Shown: positions 42,540 through 54,209 of the stretch, piece after piece
Position numbering within the stretch: the first letter of the stretch is position 1
How the letters are laid out: each line of letters begins with the position of its first letter
Source of the DNA: Pegoplata infirma
Lineage: Eukaryota > Arthropoda > Insecta > Diptera > Anthomyiidae
Direction: 5' to 3'
Length of the DNA: 64,000 nt
NCBI GenBank assembly: GCA_963921195.1
Contig: OY992537.1
Location: 59,978,313-60,042,312 of the forward strand
Notes under the pieces: model-generated
What the model saw: only the letters and a program-made list of their open reading frames with translations
Databases searched by the model: none
What the model was told of the DNA's origin: nothing
Program-made: the position numbers and the translations under genes

Positions 42540-43690
42540 GCTCAACTTTTCCCAACTTTTCAATTACATCAGGTTTTTGAGAAATTTTTAATAAAAAATT
42601 GCGTTTTTGGTCATATTTAAAAACTCATAGCGGATGAACCCGATGTGCCGACGACCTAAAAATAATTTAATTAGTCGCTTTAACAGTTGGAGCAAAAATT
42701 GTCTTTTAATAACCCAGCAAAATTTTCGGTTGCAAAGAACCGATTGTGGAACAACTTATACTTGCCTAGAACCTGTTCTAATTCTTGTGCAACACCGATT
42801 CTTTTTACAAAGGGCTTGTCCCAAAAGCAACAGGTGTTTGTAAGCAAAATTAGAACATATTTTTGTTCCTTAGAATCGGTTCTAGAAGTGAAATTTGGAA
42901 CAGATATGAGAATAAAAAAATATTTTAAATTGCATTAATTTATTAAGTAAAGATAAAAATAATCTTATATGACATGGAATATTCACATCCACATCCACAA
43001 CTAAATCCTTTGTCCCCTCCAAAATTGCATTTTGGGCCTTGCAACAATGATATACCAGAACATGGATTTTCTGCAAACAAAAATGGAAAACATTATTTTA
43101 TTAGTATTTGACCCGACCCAGACAATCAAAATTTAATTTACTTACCTTTGTATCAACAAGTTTCACGATTATATCCTGATAATTTGATAGAATTTTGTGT
43201 TTTCTTCTTGGTTAACAAAAAATTGATATTTATTTTTTTAATTTTTTTGACACATATTTTTTTTTTTCAATTCCTGAGAACCAACATGTTATGAAACTTT
43301 GATTGCACAGAACAAGATTCACAATTATTTTTACTTAACTTGTTCTGAATAATTAAAATGTAATGGTGTATAATTACCGAAGAACCTGTTCTAGAACAAG
43401 TGTTGTCAGAATCGGTTCTAAAAAATTTTCCTGGGAAGGTATTTTATTCCAAAAATGTTTTTTTTTCGATACTGGGGAATAAGACATCATTGAAAGAAAA
43501 TTTGGTGCCCAAAGGGCTAAGGCGACTGACCAAATGATTTTTGCATCTAATGTGTAATCTTTACCATCAAAATTTGTTTAGGTCCCCATTACATCGGGTT
43601 CATCCGCTATGAGTTTTCAAAAATGCAAAAAAGGAAAATTTTTTTTAACTTCGACTTCAATTATCTTAAAAAAAACTGATGTGACGGAAA
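42540..43690. repeat. Inverted repeat 'CATCGGGTTCATCCGC' with an element inside
   Basis: AAAACTCATAGCGGATGAAC (about 42619) and GTTCATCCGCTATGAGTTTT (about 43598) are inverted copies inside longer, more diverged arms (about 42545-42650 and 43570-43690). Looks like an older fold-back element. The interior holds 42713-43435. Confidence 0.6.
42713..43435. mobile_element. CCCAG-ended TIR element, AA duplication
   Basis: CCCAGCAAAATTTT at the left, CCCAGGAAAATTTT from the right; AA flanks both ends. GAACCTGTTCTA-type palindromes in both arms. Non-coding. Confidence 0.65.
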
Positions 43691-44397
43691 AGTTTGGAGA
43701 CCAACTTTTTTTCCATCAGGTTAATTGCAATCAAGTGTATAAGTTCGCGCCACAGCCACATTTTCGATGTTTAGTAGTGTAATTGCTTAAAAAGGCTCTC
43801 TAAGAAAACTTGGGTCTTATCGCCCAAAACCGTAAATGTCATATCGCCCAAGCTGCGACATAAAGTCCAAAATGACAGGTATAAAAATGTTATTTCTCCC
43901 AAAACAAAATTGTCAAAAAATCCAAAATATTTTTTTTGGGCAAAATGTCGAAATTACGACTTCTATGCATTGTTTTTTTGTAATAAAAATAAAAAAAATA
44001 AAAAAAGGTTTTCTGCGTAGCTAGCCTTCGGGCGGGCTTAGGGATTACATACTCCATGCATTAAACCCACCCTCTCTGCAAACCAAAGCTATTTTGGTTA
44101 TCAGGCCTTTTTGAGGCATAACAAATTTGATAGCGTAAAAATCTGCTACCCTAGAAAACTTTACTTTGCGGAGAGGGTGGGTTTATTAATGACATTTTAT
44201 AAATTCAACATTTTGATATTTGGGTAATATGACATTTTTGATAATTTATATTAATTTAAAGAAAATTGCTAAAATACCCAAAAATAATGGCCATATCGTC
44301 CAAAAAGTTTTGCAACAACAACTAACACAATTTTTTTTTTTGGTGGAATGACTTTTTTAAATTGGGCGATATGCACTTGGGCGCTATGACCGTACGC
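43691..44397. repeat. TIR element with repeated ATCGCCCAA words
   Basis: TTATCGCCCAA / ATATCGCCCAA at 43818-43852 are mirrored by TTGGGCGATAT and CTTGGGCGCTAT at 44371-44388, so the block about 43809-44392 is a TIR element. A second inverted pair inside (ACCCACCCTCTCTGCAAA at about 44068 and TTTGCGGAGAGGGTGGGT at about 44165) marks another small hairpin. No gene. Confidence 0.55.
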
Positions 44398-45277
44398 CGT
44401 TTAAAAACTGTATTTCCTTTAAATAACAATCATACGCAACGTTGCACAGTGGTATATTTTTAATAATTTGGCTGTTCAGTAAGCAGGTAGCAGCGAAATT
44501 CATACCGGTTATAGCTAACGATATTTTGAGCTTATTTTTGGACGGGAGCTCCTAAAATACACAGAAAAAAATGAAAAAAATATTTGAGTAAATTTTTAAT
44601 ACTATTGAGTAAAAAATTACTCAATTTTGCAGTATTGAGTAACGATTTAATAGTATTGAGTAAATTTTTAATAAAAATTATTAAATATTTGAAAAAAAAA
44701 ATTGAGTAAATTTTTAATTGACACAATTAAATATTTATCTATTTATTTGTTTTTTAAAGTTTAAAAAAGTTTTAAGTTTTTTTACAAAAAAAAAACAATA
44801 AACTTGTTTTTTCAAACTTTACCAAAAATATTTATGTCTAAGAAACATAAGAAAATTTTATAAAGACGATTACAAACTTTCATATACAAACACAAAAAAC
44901 TATAAACTAAACGAGAATTCAAAAAACTATGAGAGTTTAAAAAAAAATTAGAAAAACTATTAAATTTTTATTAATTTATTTACTCAAATTGTTTTTAAAA
45001 TTTTTAAGTAAATTTTTAATTGCGTCAATTAAAAAATTACTCAATTTTTGTTTTTAAATTTAAACAAGTGATTACTCAAATTTGATTCCTCCATATTTTT
45101 TTCTTTGTAGGACATGTTTAGTACTTTAAATGCTTTAAAATTGCCATGCGTGTAAAAAATTCTATAGCTGAACTAAAAAAAAAAACCTTGAGGGTTTTGT
45201 TATGTTAAATGTCAACTTTCATTTGCGTTTAGTTTCATCCGATTTTGATTCGGAAAGTTCTATTTCATTTCACTGTG
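44398..45277. mobile_element. TIR element 'CACAGTG', copy 3, left-truncated
   Basis: Matches the central and right part of 39251-40189 (AATAACAATCATACGCAACG, ATACCGGTTATAGCTAACG, GACATGTTTAG, CATTTGCGTTTAGTTTCATCC) and ends CACTGTG. Interrupted by 44560-45107. Confidence 0.7.
44560..45107. mobile_element. TIR element (CACAGAAAAAAAT), TA duplication
   Basis: CACAGAAAAAAATGA at the left and CAAAGAAAAAAATAT from the right; TA flanks both ends. Copy 2 of the host element reads CTAAAG-TA-GGACATG at this place (about 39570), which confirms the target. Interior is repeats of ATTGAGTAAATTTTTAAT. Non-coding. Confidence 0.75.
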
Positions 45278-45572
45278 TTATAAAAGAGTGTTTTCTAATC
45301 CAGAATCTCTACAATATATGGAAACATTTTGTTTATTTAGAAGAAAGAAGACTCTAAAAATCGACGATAGTCAACTATCGCTTACCGTAATCACAGTCCA
45401 GGATTTTCGTATCATAAACTACACTATTTACAGATGTAATTCGTAAAAGATCAATTGTAATTCAAAGATTCCATTTGTAATTCGAAGATTCCATTTGTGA
45501 TTCCAAGATTCTATTTGTCAATTGTTATTTGAAAAATATCAATTGTTCGTAAAAGATCAATTGTAATTCGTA
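45278..45572. repeat. Minisatellite patch (AATTCGTAAAAGATCAATTG)
   Basis: 45424-45571 carries the same ~20-bp repeat as 41110-41600; 45278-45423 is unremarkable. Confidence 0.7.
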
Positions 45573-45994
45573 CACTTAAAATATTTTGTTAGTAAATTCA
45601 ACTGAAACAAGTAGAAAAATTTAATTCGACTTGGTCGAATCTATGAATACCCTCCACAATGTTATCTGATAGTAATTTTCTAAAAAAAAATTAAAAAAAT
45701 TGCATTACAAATTTTTTATTAGAAATATGTATGTATATTATTTTGAGTCAAACTTTCTTTTAATCAATCAAATTTTTTTGAGTGTACAATTTTTTTGACT
45801 GTCAACATTTTTACGAATCTGCCATTTCATTAAAAAAAAAAATAATAATGTGTAAATTTTTTTTTTGAGTGTAACATTTTTTTTTTGAGTGTAAATTTTT
45901 TTTTGAGTGTAAATTTTTTTTAGTGTACAAATTCTTTGAGTAACAAATTACTTTGTAAAATATTTTTGTTGTTTTATACCTACATATATGTAAT

Positions 45995-47282
45995 CAGTGT
46001 TGCCAATAGTAGGGGGAAATCCCTACAAATAGGGTTTTTTCATAAAAAAATATAGCGTAGGGGAAAAGGGACAGATTTTCTCTTTTGATCAAAATGTAGG
46101 TATTTTTTTTAAAAAACAATTGATATTTTTAATATTAAACTTTTTGGCAAAGAAAAAATGGTACCAAATATTTTGTTTTTAAAATTGGTTAATAAGACAA
46201 CAATTTTTAAGCCCTGTAAGTTGTTCACCAGTATAAAAATGGTTCAAAATATAAATTTGAAGCGGAAATTTGAGAGTCTCATGTTTGGTTATATTTTGCT
46301 CTTCAACTGTTTTAAAATACAAAACAAAAATATCCTGATGCATACATATAAACGGGTTATTTTACGGATCTTCACCAGAGAACGAAATACCTCTTTAGAA
46401 AAATTTTAAACGTTTTTGTCAAGCCAGTTTAAATTTTATGTTTTTAACAGATTTTTACATAAAAACCGAACAACTTACTTGCCCGAAGTAGTTGAGGTTT
46501 ATCTTTTTAAATTAAAAAAAAAAAAAAAATCTTGAAAACTGTTCTGTATGAATCCCTAGTAAAAAAGTTTTGATATAATGATATATAATTTGATGCAATC
46601 ATATTAAATTATATATATGACTTTTTATATGTTGAGATCAAACTTTATCTAAGATTTATTGCGGCTCCATTTTCTTATCTGAGGTTATACATAAATATAT
46701 GTGACTTTATATAATTATATAAATCTATATTAATTTATATAAAATAAGATCAAGTGGATTTAATTGGATGTGACCAAAATTCGGATCTAATTGTATCATT
46801 TTTTATATTTGTTTATCTAAAATAATACAATTAGATCAATATCTGATCCAACTTGATACAGCCAATTTTGAGATCAAATTAGATCTTAAAAGTTTTTTTT
46901 TTTACTCGGGATATTATAGTTCTAATTAGTAAAGAAAAAATTAACTCTAGCTAGAATAAACCTACTCAAAATATAGTATATTAATGGTTGAATAAAACAA
47001 TTTTTATTTAAAAATTTATCAGAATTTGAAGAAAATTTTTAGTTTTAACTTCGTTTAAACTTAAAACAAATATAATTGACGTATCGAAAACTCACATTTA
47101 GTATTTGAACTTTTATTTTTCTTTAAATGTCCAAAAAGTGAATAAAATGTGGTTTTGTTTTAAACATTTTAGCTGTTAAACGTAGGGTTAAATGTAGGGA
47201 TTTTTTTTTGGAAAATGTAGTGAGAAAACGGATTTTTTTTAATATGTGTAGGTTTTTTTCTTTTAAAAAAATGGCAACACTG
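45995..47282. mobile_element. hAT-type element, 8-bp duplication TATGTAAT
   Basis: TATGTAAT at 45987-45994 and 47283-47290. 11-bp perfect terminal repeat CAGTGTTGCCA. Subterminal TAGGGGGAAATCCCTA-type words. Contains the small element 46554-46910. Open frames inside (46158-46409, 47208-47456) show no transposase features. Confidence 0.85.
46554..46910. mobile_element. Innermost TIR element (CCCTAGTAAAAAA), AT duplication
   Basis: CCCTAGTAAAAAAG at the left and CCCGAGTAAAAAAA from the right; AT flanks both ends. Arms rich in ATATAATTTGAT and GATCAAATTAGATC words. Fourth level of the nest. Confidence 0.65.
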
Positions 47283-48441
47283 TATGTAATACAAAAAAAA
47301 AACTATTTCACATATTTTCCTCTTTTTATATTACCATCCTTTACTTTAAAAACCAAAAACAAATTAACATTCAATCATACACATACTTTATTTGATTTTT
47401 TCCCGTTACATACAGTTACACTAACAATAACAAATATTTACTTGTCTAACAACTAAACTGCACCCGACGACAAGAAAACAAACAACAACAAGTTTAAAAA
47501 CTGGTATTTCACCATGCTATTAAAACTTGTTTATCGAGTTTTCAACAGTTTAAGGTGAAACAAATCTGAAATTCAGTGCATTGCTTATAACTTTGAACCA
47601 CTGAACCGATTTTTCTGAAATTCAAAACCAAACAGCCTTGGGGAACAACACATATACATGCTAAGCTTCAGTCCCCTCAGAATTGTCTTTCGAAAGTTAT
47701 AGTGGTTTTAATCTTGTAAATTCGAAAAATACCCTTCCCGAAATTTACTATTTTGCTCATAACTTTTGAACCACTGGACCGATTTCGCTGGATTGCAATA
47801 CCAACCTGACCCGGTAAATGAAGAACATATATGTCAAACTTCAGGAGCCTCCGTAAAGTCTTTCAAAAGTTAGCGTGTTTTCAACGGACAGACAGACAGA
47901 CAGACGGACGGACGGACGGACGGACGGACGGACATCGCTAGATCGACTTAAAATCGATCAAGGATCATGAATATATATACTTTATGGGGTCCTAGACCAA
48001 TATTTCGATGTGTTACAAACGGAATGACAAACTTATATATACCCTCTATCACTAGAGTGGAGGGTATAAAAACGTTTAAAACAATCGTTTTTCCTTTTAA
48101 AAAACGGACTACTTATATTTCATTTAAAACAACATACCTTTTCAGTTATTTTTAAACGTTAATAAATGACTAGACATTCCGTAAAAACAAACGATATTTC
48201 AGTTATTTTAACTGTTTACAATTTTTTATTTTGTGAAGTAATAATAAAATTTTTTGAATAACAAACTACAAAAACCGTACTTCTGTAAAATTACACGGTA
48301 TAATCAGTCACAAATAATTTAACTGATAAAAATATTTTTCCGTAACTTTTGTAGTGTATTGTTTTTACAACTGTATAAATCGTTCAATATTTTATTTTCA
48401 TTGAAAAACAGATGATAAAACGTTTAAAATAACTTTAACTA

Positions 48442-49871
48442 CATACAGAGAAATGTTTCAATCGTGACCGAATGGATGTATCAACAACTAATAATTTGGT
48501 TAATATACCCAAACTAAAAACTAGTAAAGTTTTTGAAAAATATTTAGTAAGTACAACCGTTTCTTTTAGTCTTTATTTTCCCTCTCGACCAATAATCATT
48601 TGTTTATATTAATAAATTCCAAAAACATTAGGTAATAGTATCCACAACTGAAAATGTTGGTTAACTTAACCAAATTTTCAATAATTTTTTATTTTTGAAA
48701 AATTTTACTAAATTATAAAATTGTATTGGTATTGTTAACTAATAATTGGCGTTAAGATTTCATTTCAATTACAAAACGTTTTGCGTAAAAAATATGAAAA
48801 TATTAATCATTTAAAAAAAAAATGTTATTGTGTTCAGACGTTTTTTAAATTTTTAAATAAAATTCATGTTAAATTTCGTAAAAAATGTTACAAATACTGA
48901 CGGTAAGTTGATACCACTGCCGAAATACAATCAATTTAAATTAATAAATCTTATTTTAGGTATTTGCACACGCAACTTTAATGCAGATGCTAAAGATGAT
49001 ATTTTACCCAGAAGTCGGCAATAAAATCGTTTTTTTAAGCAACTATAAAAAACTTTGGTGCAGTTCCCAAGAAATCCTTAGAGTCCAAAGTGTCCAGAGA
49101 GTGGTAACAAATTTAAGGTTTGTAAATGCCATAATACTGAAATTAAGAAAGTTTCATCCAAAACTATTCTTAGAATCGGATACATTTTCTATAGGAAAAA
49201 TTACTCAAAATCTCAGAATTTTTCTGTAGAAAAAATTTTTCAGAGCCTGAAACTTTTTCTCCAAATCTGAGATTTTTTGTAAAGGAAAAATTTAAGAATT
49301 TGAGGCTTTTCTTTTTTTTTCTATTAAAAAATCCTAGGATTCTGATATATGTTTCCATAAAAAAATTCTAGAAGTCTGGGAATTTTTTTTTAATTTTTTC
49401 AATGACATGTTTTCTTAAGTGATATATTTTGACTTCGATTTATTTTTGCTCTAGAAAGTCCTCAGATTCTGAGACATTTTTTTTTAGAAAAATTCTTAGA
49501 TGTTAAATTTTTTCTATTTTATTTTTTATTTATTTTCAGTTTTAATTTATTTTTTTCTATTGTATGTATTTATTTCACTTTTTAAATTATAAAATTTTTA
49601 AAATCAAATAAAGTAGTAAAATTACTTGAAAAAAATATTAAAAATTTTTATTTCAAAAGAAACAGTTTAAAAAAATATTGATTGGTACAACTATATAACG
49701 CTTTTTAAAATTCGATCACTCTAACCAATGTCAATTTTAACATAAAAATATTCGGTTCTTATGATAGATATTTACCGGTAGAGACAACTGAATATTGTGA
49801 TAGTTGGTGCAACCGCAAAAATTCAGTTGGCAAACAATTCAGTTGCAACAACTGAATCTATTTTCTGTGTG
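48442..49871. mobile_element. TIR element carrying a minisatellite patch, TA duplication
   Basis: CATACAGAGAAATG at the left, CACACAGAAAATAG from the right; TA flanks both. The related element 3736-4192 is uninterrupted here. 49160-49520 inside it is a patch of the ~35-bp TCTATAGAAA/CTCAGATTCTGAG minisatellite. No transposase frame. Confidence 0.65.
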
Positions 49872-49927
49872 TAAAAACTTTTTGAATAACCGTAAAATAT
49901 GTAGTTACTGTAAAACTTTTCTGGGTG

Positions 49928-51449
49928 TAAAAGATCAATTGTATTTCGATAAATATCAACTGAATTGCAATGTTATTCATACGCCTTGTTGACACAAGAA
50001 AATACAAGCAAATTACTAAATTGTTATGAAATTAAAAATTCAAATGCGATTTTATTGAAGAGAAAACTAAAAACACGTGTCTGAATTTTTTTGTGTTGAA
50101 AGATTTTTGAGATTGTGGTGCATTCCGTTTTAATTTGATAAATATTTAAACAAGGCAACTCGACACAAATTTTATAATTTTTCCAATATATTACCACGCC
50201 TCTAAGCCTAGTTTTTGAAAAATTGAAATACCAAAAAACGCAATTTTCTTAGTTCCATTAGGGCTATCCATAAAACCTATTCAGAAAATTCCGGTACATA
50301 TGTTTTTCGCTGAACACTTGGTGTGGAATTCCTCATATATGAAAATCAGTCTTTACAAAACGATCGAGAAAACCATGTTGCCAGCTCCTTGTCTAAAACT
50401 AATTACTTTACGAAATCCTTTAAAATCATCCTTTAAACTTCTGCTATTAGTTTTACTATAGTATGTGTAAATTTTGTGTATTAGTATGTGTATGTGTTTT
50501 TAGATATGGAAGAACTCTGTGAATGAAGGCAAATGTTTGTTTAGCTTCGTTTATTCGTTTGTTTTTGTTTGTTTGGTTTATATTTGTTTTGTTTCTTTGG
50601 AAAAAAAATATAAAATATAAAATAATTCTAAACAAGAGAAATTTTGTAGATGGATGGATGACGAATATTCAGTACTAAGCTAACTACTATTCTTCTTTTC
50701 TGTAAAATTAATACAATGGCACTGCACTGCAATGTATGAGTGACTGCAAGTTTCTTCATTCCAAAAACTATTGTGGTAATTTTTCTGTACTTTTGTAAAT
50801 TGCAAAAATAAAGAAAATAAAATATACAACAACAATAAAACAAAATACAAATAAATAAAATAAGATTTTTTTTTTTAACAATTTAATTTTTCTCTGTTTT
50901 GTTAAAAAAAAAACAAACAAACATTTTAGTTAAATGAAAATTAGATGTTAAAAGAAAACTACAAGTTAGTTTGATACTTGTGGGTTTTAAAAGAAGGAAG
51001 ATTTAGGAACAATAAAAAAAAGGAAAAAACAAGTAGAAAAGTTATTTCCGACTTGGTCGAATCTATGAATACCCTCCACAATGCCGTTTTTAAGTGATAG
51101 TAAATTTTCTAACGTAAAAATAGCATTTTTGATTAGAAATATTTTATTTTGTGTAAAAAAACTTTTTTTTAAGTAATTTTTGAAAAAAAAAAAAAATAGT
51201 TTACGACATTTTTTGAGTGTAAAATTTTTTTTAAATATTTTTGAGAGACAAAAATATTTTTGTGACTTACCAATATTTTTAGACTAATCTGAAATTCTCG
51301 GTTTTGCTAATAACTTTTGAACCATTGCACATTGTTCTGGCAAGCCACATTTTTTGGCCAAAGCTAAAATAATCACTTAAGGTGGCATCAGACTATAATA
51401 TTTGTAATAATATCTGTCAAAATTTTTTGTAAAATCTATGAAATAGTAT
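49928..51449. other. Duplicated flank, AT-rich DNA and a mini-me-like end
   Basis: 49928-50300 repeats 41590-42250 (minisatellite plus GGCAACTCGACA region). 50300-51025 shows nothing. 51030-51090 is a mini-me-like terminus (ACAAGTAGAAAAG, hairpin CCGACTTGGTCGAA, then ATACCCTCCACAATG). Confidence 0.55.
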
Positions 51450-52985
51450 CCCAGCAAAAAAAAACATTACTTAGAACAATGATAAAAAGGACTTCTACTG
51501 CTTCTGGAGTAGTGAATATCTACTGAATATCTCATTACATTTTCATATAGTTGTCGCAGCAAGTAAGTAGTTGTTTCAACTCGTTTTTCAGTACATATGA
51601 AGTGGTCTTCATACTATTCTATAACTTTGAACTTTTGAGTATACTTATTAACCACTTCATTGCGAATGCATAATAAGTATTGTATATTTAAGAAGTGATT
51701 AAACACTACACTCAAAAAATTATGTTAGTAAAATCAACTGAAAATGTCAGTTAAAATAACTACTTTGTAAGTTGTGTTGGGATCAACTACTTTTTCAGTT
51801 AAATCAACTAACAATGTTAGTTATTTTAACTGACAAAAAAACAACTGACTTATGTAGTAAAAACTACTAACATTTGTAGTCAAAACAATAAAAATGTAGT
51901 AAAAATAAAATAACAAGCGCGGGTACAAGGGGGTGAAGGGGAAATTACCCCCCCCCCCAGACCAAATTTCAAAAAGAAAAAAAAAAAGAAAAAAGAAAGA
52001 AAAAGGAAGGAAAAGAAAAAAAGTAGGAATCGCATACGACTCGTTTTAAATTAAACGACTCGTTTTAGCTCATCATTCTATTACCATATAGTGTCATTTC
52101 GTTGTAATGGAATAAATACTAAACGAGTCGTTTAATTTAAAATTACAAGACGTGTATGAGAATACGGGATTATAGCGCATTCGCATTGCTATGGTAAAAC
52201 ACGGTTTAGTTGAAACATTGTTTTATGATTCGTTTAAGCATATATTTTGATAGCAAGAAACATTAGCCCTGTTTTCGCATAACCGTTTATATTTTAACAT
52301 TAAAATTTAAAATTTTTTTGGCACCACTTTTGTTGAATGTCAAAGTATATTTAAGCAAACACGGAAAAAAACATTTTATTTTCAAATGCGAACTTGGCTT
52401 CACTTTTTAACGAAACTTAAATTTAATGCCAATAATTATACAAGTTAAAAATAAACGTGGATAGTTTAAAATTTGTATAGGTAAGCGTATATACGGTTAT
52501 GCGAAAACAGTGCTATTGCTAAAACCGAGTTTATAATAGTCATAAACTTGGATATTACCAAAAAAAAAGCTGTAGGAAAAAGCTATAGAAAACAAAAAGC
52601 AAACCTAATATTCTGAATTTTCATGATATTTCCTTACTATACGTAAGAAGCTTAATATAATTTATAAATACATTCCTTAATTGAATTATTTCATGTCATT
52701 TTAAAATATAAAGCATTTGTAAAATAACCAATTTTTATTAAATAATTATTGATAATTTCCAAATTTTTTAATGAAGTTTTATAGTGGAGATTTCTTTAGT
52801 GAGGAAGTGCATACTAATGTCTATATTTGGAAGTGGTGCAAGCCATAATTTATGACATTATATATCAATTTTTGGAAGTTGTTTAAAAGTATCTCCATTT
52901 GAATAATAAATCAGGGGTTAACTGCTTTTTTTGGAGTACTTCAGAAGTGGTTTGATTTGGACTACTTCCTTTATTTTTTGCTGGG
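51450..52985. mobile_element. CCCAG-ended TIR element, AT duplication, with nested elements
   Basis: CCCAGCAAAAAAAA at the left, CCCAGCAAAAAATA from the right; AT flanks both ends. Arms share ACTTCTG..AGTAGT-type words. Contains a CACTCAAAAAAT-type block (51709 to about 51915), an AAACGACTCGTTT hairpin (52030-52155) and the element 52265-52514. Non-coding. Confidence 0.65.
52265..52514. mobile_element. 250-bp TIR element, ATT duplication
   Basis: AGCCCTGTTTTCGCATAACCG at the left matches AGCACTGTTTTCGCATAACC from the right (one internal mismatch); ATT flanks both ends. Non-coding. Confidence 0.7.
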
Positions 52986-53395
52986 ATGGTGTTAACACAA
53001 ATTGGTATAAAACCAAGAGAAATACGGATTGAAAAATGACAAGCGGATACGTATTCTCATTTTTAGAAATTTCTCTAAAAATGAGAAAACGTATACGCTT
53101 TTCATAAGATCAGGATTGTATTTGTTTTGATAATATTTAAGATGTGATGGTGTGAATACGGAAAGGATTTTTTAAAAGATTTTTTGACAGGCGGAGAAAA
53201 TTTCGTATTATTTAAGATACGTATTTTCTTACGACTCAGTTTTATAGTCTGAAGTGGGCTTTATACACATCAATTCAAATAAAATACACTATTAACAACA
53301 AAAAACATAAATTTTATAAAGTTTTGAAAAATTTTAATCTATTTTTTAACTCATCTAGAGCCGAGGGAATATATTTTTCTCTTCATGTTTTTCTA
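52986..53395. other. Intergenic DNA with a ~55-bp hairpin
   Basis: A nearly perfect hairpin at about 53041-53099 (GCGGATACGTATTCTCATTTTTAG mirrored by CTAAAAATGAGAAAACGTATACGC). Related TACGTATTTTCT words follow. No gene. Confidence 0.55.
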
Positions 53396-54209
53396 TTTTT
53401 ATACCCACCACTTAGCGATAGAGGGTATATATAAGTTTGTCATTCCGTTTGTAACTCATCGAAATATCGGTCTGGGACCCCATAAAGTATATATATTCAT
53501 GATCCCCGATCGATTTTAAGACATTCTAGCGATGTCCGTCTGTCCGTCTGTCTGTGGAAATGGTGATCACGACCAAAATACTACACGGATATGACTGAAA
53601 CTTAACACATTTCTTGGAAGTTCTCCTGAGAAGTTTGGTATTGCATTTGAGCGATATCGGTTCAGCGCACAGTGATTCGTTTCATTGGCAAAAATCAAAA
53701 AAATAAGTATGTCTTCAATGTTGATGATTTTTTGTATTTTTACAATTTAATAGTACACTCTAATCAATTTTCATGTAAATTTACCCTGTTTATAGTAGGT
53801 AACTGTTCTCCTACTATAAACCGTGTAAAAATACATGTTGTGTTTAAAGTGATAGACACAAAGTATGTAAACGTACATATTCATGTGTCTACAAAATGTT
53901 TCGGAACAAAAATGTTTCAATAAATTTTACGGTGTTTGTGTGTAAACATAAATTTTAATTTAGTAAACTTAAAATAGAAATGCCTGAAAATACATGGAAA
54001 TTATGTGCATATACATTAAAAATGCTTTTTATAAAACAACCCTAACTTTTCAAAATTCAAATATTAAAAAACAAGAAATTTATTTTTAAATGATGCTTTA
54101 TTTAAAATAAAAATTTTAATAAAGGTCTAAAACAAACTTAAAATTTAATAAAAACGCTTAAACTAAATAAAAAAGTTAGATTAAACAAAAAAAAAATTAA
54201 AAAAAAAAA
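53396..54209 (+). mobile_element. mini-me-like 5' part and decayed DNA
   Basis: Opens TTTATACCCACCACTTAG..AGAGGGTATATATAAG, then AAATATCGGTCTGGGACCCC, and GATGTCCGTCTGTCCGTCTG at 53531-53552. From about 53757 a relative of the 1633-1805 hairpin element (CACTCTAATC, TTTATAGTAGGTAAC) interrupts it. Beyond about 53840 nothing is recognised. Confidence 0.55.

Larger units (their letters stand above)
45608..48068 (-). mobile_element. mini-me-like element interrupted by a hAT-type element
   Basis: Minus orientation: it opens at 48068 with TATACCCTCCACTCTAG..AGAGGGTATA, has the GTCC/GTCT run at about 47888-47935, and closes at 45608 with the hairpin TTCGACTTGGTCGAA and a CTACTTG tail. The uninterrupted relative at 3736-4192 shows the insertion point with no clear duplication. 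Contains 45995-47282. Confidence 0.65.
45573..49927. mobile_element. Outer element of a four-level nest (copy 2 of 3736-4192)
   Basis: Starts CACTTAAAATATTTT and ends CTTTTCTGGGTG; TA flanks both ends. Removing it rejoins ATTCG-TA-AAAGATCAATTG, a normal unit of the minisatellite in which it landed. Its own ~460 bp are found at 45573-45607, 48069-48441 and 49872-49927. The rest is two separate insertions (45608-48068 and 48442-49871). Confidence 0.8.
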
